A stretch of DNA of 64,000 nt, taken from positions 1 through 64,000 of the forward strand of contig QCFY01000007.1 in NCBI GenBank assembly GCA_003280085.1, read 5' to 3'. The translations under genes were made by a program, and so were the position numbers. Positions 1-11,554 of the stretch are shown here, piece after piece. The stretch is from Prochlorococcus sp. AG-363-O06 (GTDB lineage: Bacteria > Cyanobacteriota > Cyanobacteriia > PCC-6307 > Cyanobiaceae). A model generated the notes under the pieces. It did not search any database. It was not told the DNA's origin and saw nothing but the letters and a program-made list of their open reading frames with translations. How positions within the stretch are numbered: position 1 is the first letter of the stretch; the number at the start of each line of letters is the position of its first letter.

Positions 1-2
1 AA

Positions 3-74
<72 letters not shown>

Positions 75-113
75 AACAAAGGGAACCTAACATTTCAATT
101 TCGAGGTAAGGCT

Positions 114-374
114 TTGAATCACTCTTCCACAAAAGACCCGAAATTAAATCCTGAACTGAGAGCAAAGCTTTTGCAGGAGTCAAGAAACCCCCTGAGAGTA
201 CTCAGAAGAGCATTATGGCTTGCTTTCTTTGGCTCTGCTTTTATTGGCTTGCTTGTAATGATTAGTAGATTTACTATTGGTGAGAACGTATTAGTTAATG
301 ATTTAGGAATTCAGATCGGAGCTGTTATTTTGTTTGGGACCTTGCTTTTCTTTGATAGAAAAAGAGGAAGTTAA
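114..374 (+). CDS. DUF3493 small membrane protein
   Basis: This 86-residue protein starts with TTG; there is no ATG nearby at the 5' end. Residues 1-30 are polar and contain the LRAKLLQESRNPLRVLRRAL stretch typical of DUF3493. One hydrophobic segment follows at about 33-51 and a second at about 65-80, suggesting a two-helix membrane protein. The family is found in cyanobacteria and plastid-bearing organisms and has no settled function. The gene sits 40 bases from the tRNA. Its last 72 bases overlap the 3' end of the convergent gene on the minus strand, which is unusually long. The family call is by recognition of the motif. Confidence 0.8.
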   Translation: MNHSSTKDPKLNPELRAKLLQESRNPLRVLRRALWLAFFGSAFIGLLVMISRFTIGENVLVNDLGIQIGAVILFGTLLFFDRKRGS

Positions 375-965
375 GCTAACCTCATTAAACTGAGGAAGAT
401 TAAGTATACCTAGCCCAAGGCATAAACGTTCTTTCTTTAACTGATCCTCAGTAAAGTTTTTTGCACTTTGGAAAGTATTTTCAGGTTGTGTTAGTAGCCA
501 GATGCTCTGTGTGAGTTGATGCCATTGCCAGGTTATTATAATTAACAATGGAAGTGATGATGTCAGAGTTGTTACTCTTGAGCTCTCTTGGAGTGGAGAT
601 AAATTATGAATTATCAATGCTGAACTATCAATGCAGATGAATAAGAAATAAATAAGGATTGCTCCTATAAGGGTAAGTATTTTTGGGATCTTTCCCTTTT
701 GCAGGCTATTAATTGATAACTGGATTTTGCTTCTGCCTTTTATTGATGATCTAAATAGGATTATTGATGTCCAGTCAGCGGGCCTATCTAAAAAAATTAA
801 TGTTGGAAGTAAGACTCCAATACACCATATTATTAGTCTCTCTAAAGTTAGGAGTGGCCCATGTTCAGCACCAGCAAGGATTAATCTTAAGAGGATTATT
901 TCTAATGGAATTACTCCAATCGCAATTAATTGGATCCATAAGATTGGCTCTCGTCTAGGGTTCAA
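303..965 (-). CDS. Cyanobacterial low-complexity-tail membrane protein
   Basis: This 220-residue protein begins at TTG, and an in-frame stop lies just upstream. Its N terminus (REPILWIQL) followed by hydrophobic segments at about 10-30, 42-60, 95-115 and 135-150 matches a cyanobacterial membrane family usually named for its low-complexity tail. The last 25 residues are Ser/Asn/Lys/Gln-rich. It follows infB by 31 bases on the same strand, so it is probably the last gene of the rimP-nusA-ylxR-infB unit. Function is unknown. Its 3' end is antisense to the last 72 bases of the DUF3493 gene. Confidence 0.75.
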   Translation of the reverse strand: MNPRREPILWIQLIAIGVIPLEIILLRLILAGAEHGPLLTLERLIIWCIGVLLPTLIFLDRPADWTSIILFRSSIKGRSKIQLSINSLQKGKIPKILTLIGAILIYFLFICIDSSALIIHNLSPLQESSRVTTLTSSLPLLIIITWQWHQLTQSIWLLTQPENTFQSAKNFTEDQLKKERLCLGLGILNLPQFNEVSLTSSFSIKEKQGPKQNNSSDLNS

Positions 966-996
966 AATAAATTGGATAAATTTTTAACTAAGTTGA

Positions 997-3900
997 TTAT
1001 GAGGTTAGTTTCCTCTTTTGAGTTACAAGTTTGTACGCAGAAACTCTGTCACCTTCTTGCCAGTTAGCAAATCGATCACATCCTATTCCGCATTCAAAAC
1101 CTGTAGCAACTTCTTTGACATCATCTTTGTTTCTGCGAAGGGAATCTAAATCTCCCTCAAAGACCAATTGATTTCCGCGGTTAACGCAAATTCTGCAGTT
1201 ACGTTGTAATTTGCCACTTGTCACATAGCATCCAGCGACGGCACTCTTCCCAATGGTAAAGATTGCTCTGACTTCGGCTTCTCCTAAGTCTTCTTTTACC
1301 ATCTCAGGATCTAGCAGTCCTTCCATTGCTAGTTGAATGTCTTCCAATAATTTGTATATGACTTCATAATCTCGAACGTCCACACCAGTTGCATCCGCAG
1401 CACGCTTGGCACCAGAAGCCATTGAAGTGTTGAAGCCAACAATTACTGCACCTGAAGCTGCTGCAAGATCAACATCAGTTTCAGTAATTTCCCCAGGTGC
1501 AGAAAGTAGGACTCTGACTTGTACTTCATCTTTTGGCAATTGTTCAAGCGAACCAAGAATTGCCTCAACGCTTCCTTGCACATCTGCTTTGAGAATTAGA
1601 TTCAGTTCTTTCAACTCTCCTTCACTAGCTTGTCCAGACATTGCTGAGAGTGATACCCGCCTAGAAGCCATTTGTTGTGCCAACCGATTTGCTCTGGCAT
1701 CTGAGACTCGTTCTCCTACTACTGCCCTGGCTGACTTTTCATCGGGATAGACTTCAAATTCGTCCCCTGCAGTAGGCACCTCACTAAAGCCAAGCGCTTC
1801 CACGGGGAAAGAAGGGCCACCTTCTTTAAGTCGATTGCCTTTTTCATCAACCATTGCTCTTATTTTCCCAAGTACTGGTCCCGCAGCTAAAACATCACCT
1901 GTTTTTAAAGTTCCATTTTGTATTAATAAAGTTGCAACTGGACCTTTGGCTTTATCAAGGTGAGCTTCGATGACGGTACCTTTGGCTAATCGGTCAGGGT
2001 TGGCTTGAAGATCCTCTACTTCAGTAACTAAAAGAACCATTTCTAGTAGCTTGTCAATATTTTCTCCTTTGATAGCGCTTACAGGCACCATTACGATGTC
2101 ACCTCCCCAATCTTCAGCTAAAAGACTTTGTTCAGAAAGTTCTTGCTTGACTCGATCTGGAGAAGAACCTTCTTTGTCAATCTTGTTGATCGCAACCACT
2201 ATTGGTACTTCTGCTGCTCGAGCGTGACTGATTGCCTCAAGAGTTTGGGGTCGTACTCCGTCATCAGCTGCTACAACCAAAATTGCTACATCAGTTACCT
2301 TTGTGCCTCTTGCACGCATTGCTGTAAAGGCTTCGTGACCTGGTGTATCAAGGAAAGTTAGTTTTCTAGGTTCACCACTATGTTGAACTTCAACTTGGTA
2401 TGCTCCAATATGTTGCGTGATTCCACCTGCTTCCCCAGCTGCAACCCTGGCTTTTCTAATCGCATCTAATAAGCTTGTTTTTCCATGATCTACATGGCCC
2501 ATAACAGTAACTACTGGAGGCCTTCTGATTAGGTGTTTAATATCTGTTTCTTCAATCATTTCAGCTGTTTTCTTGGCGGCCTCTTCAATGTCGTCTTGTA
2601 AAACAGGCACGCCAAACTCGTCTGCAACTGTTTCAATTGTGGAAAGATCTAATGATTGAGTGACTGTCGCGATTATCCCTTTAAAGAATAAAGATTTGAT
2701 TATCTCTGAGCTCTCTACTCTGAGCATGTCAGCTAGTTCTTGTACCGTAAGATTCCCTTCTGGAATGATAATCATTTCTGGTCTTACTTGTTTAGCTTCG
2801 CGAGCAGCACGAAGCTCCATAGCTCTTCTACGTTGTCGCTGTCGTGCAGTTTCTTTTTTCCTCTTGCGCATTGCCGCAACAGGCTTATTAGAACCTTTTT
2901 GTTTATCTTTTGGCTTTGAAGGACGAGCTAGACTTGCTGAAAGAATTACCGCTTGTTTCTCCCCTGCGAATCCACTTGTTTCTGTAGTTAAAGCATCGTC
3001 ATTTTCACCAATAATGTGGACTTTTTGCCTTTGCTTTTGAGGCGATTTGCTTCTAAGGGCTTCGAGTTTGGCGCTATCGTCCCAATCAGGCCTGCCTGGT
3101 CTTTTTGCGCCACTAGCAGTAGACATCCCAGGTCTATGAGCAGGCCTTTTAGGAGCTGTTGCTGGGGTTGGACGATTTACAGGAGGCTTGGCTCCTCCAT
3201 CGGCACCAGTTGTTTTCTTATTGCCAACAGGAGTTCCGTCTGGGCGCCTTGGAGGAGGTGTCCCTGGGCGGCCAGTAGGCTTTTGAAGTTGCATTAATTC
3301 ACCAGGGGCTACTGGCTTCCTCATGCCCTTAGGCATACCTGAGCGAGCATTGCCTGCTCCTTGACGGTTGCCTCCTCCATCTCTTGAGGAAGGGCTATTG
3401 TTTGATCTATCACGTCTAATTGGCTTGCCTACCAACTCCAGCGTGTTGCCTGCGGATCTATTTTGGCCAGCAGCTCCTCGATTTGGATTGTTTGCTCTTT
3501 GAGATGGCACTCCTCCACTGCCAGGTCTTTGTTGTGTACCTGCAGACTTTTGAGGGGGAGCCCCTCCTGGCCTTTGGGAAGTAGTTCCACTCCAAGGCCT
3601 TTGAGGTCCGCCTCCAGGCCGTTGGGGTCCATTGCCCCTTTGATTTGGTGAAGTAGATTGCCTTTGGTTGGGGCTAGGCCTCCTTCTATCTTGCCTTTGT
3701 AAATCTGGTCTTCGAGGAGGAGCTGCTGGAGGTTTTGGTTGTGGCTTACCTACAAGCTCTGGTTTTTTAGGTTGATGTGCTTGAGGATTGTTTAATGCTT
3801 TGTTTGGAGGAGTTATTTGGTTAGTCGGGGAAGAGGTCTGGGACCTTGAAACAATTTTTGGGCGATTAATAGGAGCTTCTGGCTGGCGAGAATTAGTACC

Positions 3901-4497
3901 AGGTGTTACAGGTCGGTTTGTAAAGTTTGGTTTGCCCCCAGGGCTAGGCCTTCCAGGTGAATTTGGTTTAGATACTTGCTTTGGACTTGATGCATTAACT
4001 GGCCTACTGGGAGGTGATGGTCTGCTGATAGGGGTCCTCGCCGTTTGGTTGGTTGTTCCAGTAGAAGGATTATTTTTACTTGTAACTTTGGTGGTTGAAG
4101 TTTCGCTTCTGCTTGAAGCAGGTTCTCCCGAAACAGATTTGCTAACAGGCTTTTGAACAGGTCCCTTAGGCTTTTGAGGAGTTAATGGTCTTGAGGGAGT
4201 TACTGCAGTTTTTTGAATAGGTTTCTTGTTAAATGATTCTTTGCTGGAAGAACTTGTTTCAGCTTTTTTTACTGAGAGAATAATTTTTTCGGTTTGAGAT
4301 TTGGCCTTTGCTTTTGCATTGACCTTAGTCCCTTTGTTAAGTGCTTCTCGTATTTGCTTGGCTTCTTCATTGCTTATTGAGCTGCTATGGCTTTTAACAG
4401 CAATTGAAAGCTTATGAGCGGCATCAAGCACGTCCTTATTCTCCAGGCCTAAATCCCTGGAAAGCTCATAAATTCTGATTTTGCCATTGCTGGTCAT
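997..4497 (-). CDS. infB: Translation initiation factor IF-2
   Basis: IF-2 is the GTPase that brings initiator fMet-tRNA to the 30S subunit and promotes subunit joining. The protein has 1166 residues. A short N-terminal IF2_N helix domain lies at about 1-50. A very long low-complexity region follows, about 55-490, rich in Pro, Ser, Gly, Arg, Gln and Asn. A second IF2_N-like element is near 580-640. The GTPase domain starts at about 660 with GHVDHGKT (G1), DTPGHE (G3) and NKID (G4), and domains II-IV run to the C terminus. A long N-terminal extension is usual in cyanobacteria. The ATG has a clear AGGAG ribosome binding site. It is the last large gene of the rimP-nusA-ylxR-infB unit. Confidence 0.98.
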   Translation of the reverse strand: MTSNGKIRIYELSRDLGLENKDVLDAAHKLSIAVKSHSSSISNEEAKQIREALNKGTKVNAKAKAKSQTEKIILSVKKAETSSSSKESFNKKPIQKTAVTPSRPLTPQKPKGPVQKPVSKSVSGEPASSRSETSTTKVTSKNNPSTGTTNQTARTPISRPSPPSRPVNASSPKQVSKPNSPGRPSPGGKPNFTNRPVTPGTNSRQPEAPINRPKIVSRSQTSSPTNQITPPNKALNNPQAHQPKKPELVGKPQPKPPAAPPRRPDLQRQDRRRPSPNQRQSTSPNQRGNGPQRPGGGPQRPWSGTTSQRPGGAPPQKSAGTQQRPGSGGVPSQRANNPNRGAAGQNRSAGNTLELVGKPIRRDRSNNSPSSRDGGGNRQGAGNARSGMPKGMRKPVAPGELMQLQKPTGRPGTPPPRRPDGTPVGNKKTTGADGGAKPPVNRPTPATAPKRPAHRPGMSTASGAKRPGRPDWDDSAKLEALRSKSPQKQRQKVHIIGENDDALTTETSGFAGEKQAVILSASLARPSKPKDKQKGSNKPVAAMRKRKKETARQRQRRRAMELRAAREAKQVRPEMIIIPEGNLTVQELADMLRVESSEIIKSLFFKGIIATVTQSLDLSTIETVADEFGVPVLQDDIEEAAKKTAEMIEETDIKHLIRRPPVVTVMGHVDHGKTSLLDAIRKARVAAGEAGGITQHIGAYQVEVQHSGEPRKLTFLDTPGHEAFTAMRARGTKVTDVAILVVAADDGVRPQTLEAISHARAAEVPIVVAINKIDKEGSSPDRVKQELSEQSLLAEDWGGDIVMVPVSAIKGENIDKLLEMVLLVTEVEDLQANPDRLAKGTVIEAHLDKAKGPVATLLIQNGTLKTGDVLAAGPVLGKIRAMVDEKGNRLKEGGPSFPVEALGFSEVPTAGDEFEVYPDEKSARAVVGERVSDARANRLAQQMASRRVSLSAMSGQASEGELKELNLILKADVQGSVEAILGSLEQLPKDEVQVRVLLSAPGEITETDVDLAAASGAVIVGFNTSMASGAKRAADATGVDVRDYEVIYKLLEDIQLAMEGLLDPEMVKEDLGEAEVRAIFTIGKSAVAGCYVTSGKLQRNCRICVNRGNQLVFEGDLDSLRRNKDDVKEVATGFECGIGCDRFANWQEGDRVSAYKLVTQKRKLTS

Positions 4498-4503
4498 TAA
4501 AAT

Positions 4504-4508
4504 CTCCT
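4504..4508 (-). promoter_or_regulatory. Shine-Dalgarno site of infB
   Basis: Minus-strand AGGAG lies 6 bases before the infB ATG at 4497. Few genes in this window have so clear a ribosome binding site. It supports the chosen start. Confidence 0.7.
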
Positions 4509-4535
4509 AACGGACCGGGCACTAAGGCCTCGGGG

Positions 4536-4551
4536 TCCCTTTTGAAAGGGA
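4536..4551 (-). promoter_or_regulatory. Hairpin between ylxR and infB
   Basis: TCCCTT and AAGGGA flank a 4-base loop within the 61-base ylxR-infB gap. The stem can form on either strand. There is no T run after it on the minus strand, so it is not a standard terminator. It may serve as a processing or stability element in the operon mRNA. This is inference from sequence only. Confidence 0.35.
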
Positions 4552-4558
4552 GCCATAT

Positions 4559-4837
4559 TCATCTTGCCTCAGCGACTGAATCAATGGAATCATTTAGTCG
4601 CTTTTGCAGCACCTCGAAAATACTGCTTGGCACCTGACAACGCAGAGCTTTTTGTAGACGCTTTCTGCGCCAAGCCTCTTCTAGGCAGGCCTCAGTAGGA
4701 CATAAATAGGCTGATCTACCCATGCCATTACTGAGAACTACTCCATCCTGATAGTCTCTTGTCACTTTTAAAAGTTTTTGGCGATCCAGCAACTTTCTGC
4801 AAGAAACACATCGACGCAGGACGGTACTTTGGCTCAC
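4559..4837 (-). CDS. ylxR: YlxR family (DUF448) RNA-binding protein
   Basis: This 92-residue basic protein has the YlxR pattern: CVSCRKLLDRQKLLKV near the N terminus, then GRSAYLCPTEACL and a basic helix (EAWRRKRLQKAL). Members bind RNA or nucleoid-associated partners and nearly always sit between nusA and infB, as here. The start is GTG, whose GTGA overlaps the nusA TGA stop by 4 bases, so it is probably translated by coupling to nusA. The last 15 or so residues are not conserved family sequence. Confidence 0.92.
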   Translation of the reverse strand: MSQSTVLRRCVSCRKLLDRQKLLKVTRDYQDGVVLSNGMGRSAYLCPTEACLEEAWRRKRLQKALRCQVPSSIFEVLQKRLNDSIDSVAEAR

Positions 4838-6267
4838 CGGGCCCCATCTTCATTTGAAGAACTGTCATCATTATCATTGTTAGGTAAAGATTGAAGGTTT
4901 TCTAGATCATCAGTTTCATTTTGATCTGAATTTTCAGCAACCTCTTCACTGGATTCTTGTTCAAACTCTTCGTCATCTTCTGGTAAAGGGTAAAGTTCTC
5001 TAAGCCGGGCATCTTCTTCAGCTCTTGCAGCTTGCTCAGCTGCTAGTCGTTCTTCTGCTTCTCTTTGAAGGGATTCTTCTTCTTCACGTTGAGAAATTAA
5101 TTCAGCAACTTCTTCGTCCTCAGCAGCTTGGTCATATTCCTGAGAGTTTTTTATATCAACTTTCCAACCTGTAAGTCTTGCGGCAAGTCGAACGTTTTGT
5201 CCTTCTCTTCCAATTGCAAGACTTAGTTGATCTGGTGGAACTAATACGTGTGCATGTTGACCTTCAGGATCTACTAATCGGACGACCTCAACTCTTGCTG
5301 GGCTTAAAGAGTTGGAAATATATTGAACTGGATCTGAAGAATATCTGATTACATCAATTTTTTCTCCACGTAGTTCATTTACAACTTGCTGAATTCTTGA
5401 GCCTCTTGCTCCAATACACGCCCCTACTGGGTCAACTTCTCTTTCAATACTATCAACTGCAACTTTTGTCCTGGGGCCAACAGATCTAGAAGGAGGATTT
5501 GCTTCTCTGGCAACGGCAACTATACGAACCGAACCTTCTTGTATTTCTGGTACTTCATTTTCAAACAGGTAAACTACTAAGCCTGCATTGGATCGACTTA
5601 CAAAAAGTTGGGGGCCACGTCTTGGGACTTCACTTACTTCTTTAAGGAAAACTTTAAAAGTTGCATTTGCTCGATAATTGTCATTAGGTAGTTGATCACG
5701 GCGAGGCAGCTCAGCTTCTACTTCAGGTCTCCCTAGGCCTGAACTAACTCCCATGATTACAGACTGCCTTTCAAATCTAATTACACGAGCAGTCAAAACA
5801 GGATCTTCAAGATCAGCAAATTCTTCTTGAATCATCCTCCTTTGTTGATCACGCAGCTTTTGAGCGAGTACTTGCTTTGTGGTGGCTGCAGCCATCCTTC
5901 CAAAATCTTCCTTTTCAGGTGTTACATCTAATACAACTGTGTCTCCTATTTGGGCTTCTTCAGCAACTTGCATTACTTCAGATAAAGCAATTTGGTGATC
6001 TTCGCTTTCAACTTCTTCTACAATGATTTTACTTGCTAGTACTCGATACCCTTCTTCATCTAGATCAAGTCCAACATCAAAGTTGCTAAAGTATTCTTCT
6101 TCAAATGGGTCTTCACTTATTCCTAGGTAAAGTGTTCTTCTATATCGTTCATAACCTTTTAGTAGAGCTTCTCTTAGTGCAGCCTCAACTACCTGAGCGG
6201 GGAGTTTCTTCTCCTCACTAATATCTTCGATTAAAGTGGTTAAACCTGGGAGGAGAACTAATGCCAT
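4834..6267 (-). CDS. nusA: Transcription termination/antitermination factor NusA
   Basis: NusA binds RNA polymerase and nascent RNA and controls pausing, termination and antitermination. The protein has 477 residues. An N-terminal polymerase-binding domain (about 1-125) is followed by an S1 domain (about 130-205) and two KH domains (to about 380; note GACIGARGSRIQQV and LAIGREGQNVRLAARLTGW). The tail from about 395 is strongly acidic (many Glu/Asp) and ends in an Asn/Asp/Ser run. The C-terminal acidic repeats of E. coli NusA are absent, as usual outside proteobacteria. It lies downstream of rimP with a 59-base gap and overlaps ylxR. Confidence 0.97.
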   Translation of the reverse strand: MALVLLPGLTTLIEDISEEKKLPAQVVEAALREALLKGYERYRRTLYLGISEDPFEEEYFSNFDVGLDLDEEGYRVLASKIIVEEVESEDHQIALSEVMQVAEEAQIGDTVVLDVTPEKEDFGRMAAATTKQVLAQKLRDQQRRMIQEEFADLEDPVLTARVIRFERQSVIMGVSSGLGRPEVEAELPRRDQLPNDNYRANATFKVFLKEVSEVPRRGPQLFVSRSNAGLVVYLFENEVPEIQEGSVRIVAVAREANPPSRSVGPRTKVAVDSIEREVDPVGACIGARGSRIQQVVNELRGEKIDVIRYSSDPVQYISNSLSPARVEVVRLVDPEGQHAHVLVPPDQLSLAIGREGQNVRLAARLTGWKVDIKNSQEYDQAAEDEEVAELISQREEEESLQREAEERLAAEQAARAEEDARLRELYPLPEDDEEFEQESSEEVAENSDQNETDDLENLQSLPNNDNDDSSSNEDGAR

Positions 6268-6326
6268 CGATGATGGAAGAGAGGGTGAGTTAAAAAGATT
6301 TGGGGTGGAAGAAAGTTAATTAAAAG

Positions 6327-6794
6327 TTAACCAGTTAAACTGGTTAACTTTACGTCAATTACAGTTTCTATGGGGATACGTTGAATCCTTCCTTTGATAT
6401 TAAGACTTAAATCTTTTGCAGACTTTTCATGAAGTAAGCCTTTCGATTTAATACTTTTTGCTTCTTTAGATTGAAATGTAACTTCTACAGGAAAACCTCT
6501 AAATGTTCGAAAGTCTTTCTCTGTTGATAATTCAGCTTTAATTCCAGGACTGCTTATCTCAAGTACATAAGCTTGATCAAGTATTTGTGAAGTTTCTATG
6601 GCCTTTGCCATAGGTTCACTGAAGTTTGCACAATCTTCAAGGGTGACATCATTTCCGCCTTTGTGGCGGATTTGCACTTGCATTGTCATTGGATTCGCAT
6701 GAGTAAATAGCTGCACACAGCAAAGGTCAAAGCCGTTTTTAGCAGCTGTCTCAGAGGCAAGTGTCTCTAACTCCTTTTGTATTGGGTGAGGCAA
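6327..6794 (-). CDS. rimP: Ribosome maturation factor RimP
   Basis: RimP assists assembly of the 30S subunit. The reading frame opens at a TTG at 6806, but a second TTG at 6794 gives MPHPIQKELETLA, which matches how picocyanobacterial RimP proteins begin, so I use it (155 residues). The N-terminal domain contains VQIRHKGG and DVTLEDCANFS. The family signature YVLEISSPGI is at about 95-105, followed by the FRTFRGFPVEV segment and a C-terminal SH3-like domain ending in RIQRIPIETV. It is the first gene of the nusA-infB unit. Confidence 0.93.
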   Translation of the reverse strand: MPHPIQKELETLASETAAKNGFDLCCVQLFTHANPMTMQVQIRHKGGNDVTLEDCANFSEPMAKAIETSQILDQAYVLEISSPGIKAELSTEKDFRTFRGFPVEVTFQSKEAKSIKSKGLLHEKSAKDLSLNIKGRIQRIPIETVIDVKLTSLTG

Positions 6795-6808
6795 GAGGCA
6801 GGGCAATG

Positions 6809-6825
6809 TCGGGCAGCTTGCCCGA
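6809..6825 (-). promoter_or_regulatory. GC-rich hairpin just upstream of rimP
   Basis: TCGGGCA and TGCCCGA form a perfect 7-bp stem around a GCT loop. On the minus strand it ends 14 bases before the preferred rimP start at 6794, and only 2 bases before the alternative TTG at 6806. It could affect rimP initiation or attenuate the operon. No T run follows it, so it is not a typical terminator. Confidence 0.4.
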
Positions 6826-6928
6826 TCGGTTCCAGAATTGACCTGTCTCCAGATGGAGTTAACCGCCAGGCATGGTTATTTTAAGCGATGGAGTGTCGTT
6901 TTTCATCAAATAATTGGGTTTCTTGATT

Positions 6929-6950
6929 TGAGAGCGTGCCTTAGCTCTCA
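6929..6950. repeat. Inverted repeat in the rimP-htrA divergent gap
   Basis: TGAGAGC and GCTCTCA flank an 8-base spacer. It lies in the about 250-base divergent region between rimP and the protease gene. It could be an operator or a leader hairpin. No matching regulator is known to me. Confidence 0.3.
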
Positions 6951-7022
6951 TCTGAATTAAAGCAAAACCCTCACTTTTGTTCTGGGTCTTAATTGATGGC
7001 ATGATTAAGGTATAGCCTCTGA

Positions 7023-8183
<1,161 letters not shown>

Positions 8184-8220
8184 GAATGCTCTTAGTAATC
8201 AATGCTGTAATTTTTGACAA

Positions 8221-8934
8221 ATGGTTGATCTTCAAACACAAATGAAAAAGGCTGTTGCAAAAGCAGCAGTTGAAAAGATAAAAGATGGAATGGTTTTGGG
8301 GTTGGGGTCAGGCTCAACTGCTGCTTTGATGATTGAGGAATTAGCAGACAAACTTTCTAAAGGTGAGATTAAAGATATTGTTGGAGTTACTACTTCTTTT
8401 CAAGGAGAAGTTATGGCGACTGAGTTAGGAATTCCGTTGCTTAGCCTTTCAGCAATTAGAAAAATTGACCTAGCTATTGATGGTGCTGATGAAGTCGACC
8501 CTTCTTTCCAATTGATTAAAGGGGGCGGGGCTTGTCATGTTCAAGAGAAGCTCGTAGCAAGTCTCGCTGACCAGTTCATAGTGGTTGTTGATTCTACAAA
8601 AATTGTTGATACGCTCAATCTTGAATTCTTATTGCCTGTAGAAGTTCTTCCATCTGCTTGGACACAAGTAAAGAGAAGCCTAACTAAACTTGGAGCTTTT
8701 GCTGAACTTAGAATGGCTAAAAGAAAAGCTGGACCAGTTGTTACAGATCAGGGCAATCTAGTCCTTGACTTGAAATTTGACAAAGGAATATCTAAACCTG
8801 TTGAGATTGAAAGTCAAATTAACAATATTCCAGGAGTGTTGGAGAATGGACTATTTGTTAACCTTGCGAATGAAGTATTAGTAGGGGAAATTGTTAATGG
8901 TAATCCCTGTGTTCGTAAGCTTCAGAAGTCCTAG
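8221..8934 (+). CDS. rpiA: Ribose-5-phosphate isomerase A
   Basis: Interconverts ribose 5-phosphate and ribulose 5-phosphate in the Calvin and pentose phosphate cycles. The protein has 237 residues, the usual length. The phosphate-binding loop GLGSGSTA is near 28, catalytic Asp residues lie in IDGADEVDP (about 86) and the lysine motif [14 protein letters not shown] is at about 100. ATG start. It ends one base from the stop of the convergent hisD. Confidence 0.97.
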   Translation: MVDLQTQMKKAVAKAAVEKIKDGMVLGLGSGSTAALMIEELADKLSKGEIKDIVGVTTSFQGEVMATELGIPLLSLSAIRKIDLAIDGADEVDPSFQLIKGGGACHVQEKLVASLADQFIVVVDSTKIVDTLNLEFLLPVEVLPSAWTQVKRSLTKLGAFAELRMAKRKAGPVVTDQGNLVLDLKFDKGISKPVEIESQINNIPGVLENGLFVNLANEVLVGEIVNGNPCVRKLQKS

Positions 8935-8935
8935 A

Positions 8936-10279
8936 TTATAAGGTGTCTGACCTGATTTTAATTGATTCTGCATGACTATATAAGCCTTCACTTGTTGCTA
9001 GGCTTTGGACAGCATTACTACTGTTTTCGAATGCAGATTTAGTGAATTCAATCATAGATGTATTTTTCATAAATGTTTCAACGCATAATGCTCCACTAAA
9101 TCTTGCTGTCCCGGAAGTGGGTAATGTGTGATTAGGTCCAGCTAAGTAATCTCCAACGGCCTCTGGACTCCAAGGGCCTAGAAATATTGCTCCAGCATTA
9201 TTGATTTTATCTGCAACATCTCGGGGGTTCTCAATTAATAATTCAACATGTTCTGGTGCAAATTGATCACTGAGTTCTAAGCATTCATTAATATCTTTAC
9301 ATACAATTATTAATCCCCAGTTCTCAAGTGAGCTAAGGCATATGTTTGCTCTTGGGTGATTTTCTAGTTGCTTATGAAGTGTTTTGGGCAGTTGTTCGGC
9401 AAGTTCTGATTCAGTAGTTAATAGAACTGCTGCTGCAAGTGGATCGTGCTCTGCTTGAGCCAGAAGATCAGCTGCTACATGTTCTACTGCAGCACTTTTA
9501 TCAGCAATAATAAGGACTTCACTTGGTCCCGCTAAAGAATCAATACCTACTTTCCCGTATACAGATTTTTTTGCAAGTGTGACATAAATATTTCCCGGGC
9601 CGCTTATTACATCAACTTTATTGATACTCTTTGTGCCATAAGCCATTGCTCCTATAGCTTGTGCTCCTCCAATACGTAATACCTTGTTAACTCCTGAAAG
9701 GTAAGCAGCGGCAAGAACCGTTTGATTTATAGACCCATTTGAGTCCCCAGGTGAAGTCATCACAATTTCTTTCACACCAGCAACTTTTGCTGGGATAGCA
9801 TTCATAAGTACCGTGCTTGGGTAAGCTGCGCGACCGCCGGGGATATAAAGCCCCGCTTTTTGTACAGGTCGCCAGCGCCTACAAAGAATTTCACCGTGCT
9901 CGCCTTGAATATATAAATCTTTGGGTTTTTGTTGAGCATGGAAATCTTTAATTCGACGATGCGCTAATTGCAGTGCTTCTTTTAGAGGGGTGGGACTTTC
10001 ATCCCATGCTTGCTTTAATTTTCCTTGTGGAACTTCTAAAGGGTCAGGTTTATAACCATCAAACTCCAAGGTGTATTTGATTAAAGCGTCATCTCCTTCA
10101 TTCTCAATCGCGATGAGAATGGTATTTACAGTATGGATAGCATCTTTTTGAGCTTTGCCACTTGTGCGTTGAGAAAGCCTTTCTATTGATGCTTTTGCCT
10201 CTTCTAGGCTGTTTATGCATCTAACTATTCGTTTGGGTTGATCGGAATTGGTCAGATTCTTCTCCTCCCATTTATGCAA
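8936..10279 (-). CDS. hisD: Histidinol dehydrogenase
   Basis: Catalyses the last two steps of histidine synthesis, oxidising histidinol to histidine with NAD and zinc. The protein has 447 residues. Characteristic stretches are [15 protein letters not shown], the zinc-site QAEHDPLA with its Gln and His, and [10 protein letters not shown] near the C terminus. The first 15 or so residues are a weakly conserved extension. It stands alone, convergent with rpiA and divergent from rpsT, as is common for dispersed his genes in cyanobacteria. Confidence 0.97.
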   Translation of the reverse strand: MHKWEEKNLTNSDQPKRIVRCINSLEEAKASIERLSQRTSGKAQKDAIHTVNTILIAIENEGDDALIKYTLEFDGYKPDPLEVPQGKLKQAWDESPTPLKEALQLAHRRIKDFHAQQKPKDLYIQGEHGEILCRRWRPVQKAGLYIPGGRAAYPSTVLMNAIPAKVAGVKEIVMTSPGDSNGSINQTVLAAAYLSGVNKVLRIGGAQAIGAMAYGTKSINKVDVISGPGNIYVTLAKKSVYGKVGIDSLAGPSEVLIIADKSAAVEHVAADLLAQAEHDPLAAAVLLTTESELAEQLPKTLHKQLENHPRANICLSSLENWGLIIVCKDINECLELSDQFAPEHVELLIENPRDVADKINNAGAIFLGPWSPEAVGDYLAGPNHTLPTSGTARFSGALCVETFMKNTSMIEFTKSAFENSSNAVQSLATSEGLYSHAESIKIRSDTL

Positions 10280-10376
10280 CTATAAAACTCCGTTGAAAAT
10301 AGAGCGCCTTTAATCAAATTGTCTCTTTAGCGGGACAAGAAGATTTGCTGGAGCAGCCGCTGGGTTAATCTGCTAA

Positions 10377-10703
<327 letters not shown>

Positions 10704-10768
10704 CCTTTCATTTTCTTAGAGATTTTCTCTCCTTGCCTTTAGGCTGAATTTAATTAAATTGCTTTGTT

Positions 10769-11554
10769 GTGTCCTCAATCAATCTTGTAGATAGTCACTG
10801 CCATATTGTTTTTAGAAATTTTGATGAAGATCTGGATGAGGTTGCAAGTCGATGGCGACAAGCAGGCGTTACTAGCTTGCTTCATGCATGTGTAGAGCCT
10901 GCTGAGATTCCTGCAATTAGATCATTGGCAGATCGCTTCTCAGAGTTGCGATATTCAGTAGGTGTTCACCCTTTAGATACAAAGCATTGGCAGGAGGACA
11001 CTGCTGATGTTTTGCGAGAAGCAGCTTTGGATGATTCACGTGTTGTGGCTATAGGTGAAATGGGCTTGGATCTTTTTCGTGATTCCAACCTTGAAGAGCA
11101 ACTTGATGTACTTAGGCCTCAGCTTGATCTTGCTTCAGAGTTAAATTTGCCCGTAATCATTCATTGTCGAGATGCTGCTGAGCCAATGCTTAAAGAATTA
11201 CAAGACAGGCAAAGAAATGGCAATCCACCTACGGGAGTAATGCATTGCTGGGGAGGGACACCTGATGAGATGACGAAATTCTTATCTTTTGGCTTTTATA
11301 TCAGTTTTAGTGGAACTGTTACTTTCCCTAAGGCACTGGACACGCATCTATGTGCAAAGGAGGTTCCGGAAGATCGTTTTTTGATTGAGACAGACTGCCC
11401 CTTTTTAGCACCTGTGCCAAAGAGGGGGAAGAGGAATGAGCCTGCTTATGTAAAAGCAGTCGCTGAAAGGATTGCTGAACTACGGGGAGTCTCTTTTGAG
11501 AGAGTTGCGTCAATGAGTACGGCTAATGCCAAAAGATTGTTTGCGTTGCCTTGA
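10769..11554 (+). CDS. tatD: TatD family metal-dependent DNase
   Basis: A TIM-barrel metallohydrolase; TatD proteins are 3'-5' DNases linked to DNA repair. The 261-residue product starts at GTG. Metal ligands are visible: DSHCHI (near 8), the Glu of GEMGLD (about 96), HCRDA (about 130), MHCWGG (about 155) and DCPFLAP (about 208). It lies between rpsT and the rpoB operon, an arrangement familiar in picocyanobacteria. Confidence 0.95.
   Translation: MSSINLVDSHCHIVFRNFDEDLDEVASRWRQAGVTSLLHACVEPAEIPAIRSLADRFSELRYSVGVHPLDTKHWQEDTADVLREAALDDSRVVAIGEMGLDLFRDSNLEEQLDVLRPQLDLASELNLPVIIHCRDAAEPMLKELQDRQRNGNPPTGVMHCWGGTPDEMTKFLSFGFYISFSGTVTFPKALDTHLCAKEVPEDRFLIETDCPFLAPVPKRGKRNEPAYVKAVAERIAELRGVSFERVASMSTANAKRLFALP

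Noticed and set aside
727-987. Plus-strand frame of 86 codons opposite the membrane protein gene
   Set aside because: It mirrors a hydrophobic coding region and lacks family features; the minus-strand gene fits better.
2660-3040. Plus-strand open frame of 126 codons inside infB
   Set aside because: It is antisense to conserved IF-2 sequence; its composition reflects the reverse of infB codons and it has no recognisable motif.
3788-4156. Plus-strand frame of 122 codons rich in Gly/Leu/Val inside infB
   Set aside because: Lies opposite the low-complexity repeat part of IF-2, where stop codons are rare on both strands. Artefact of composition.
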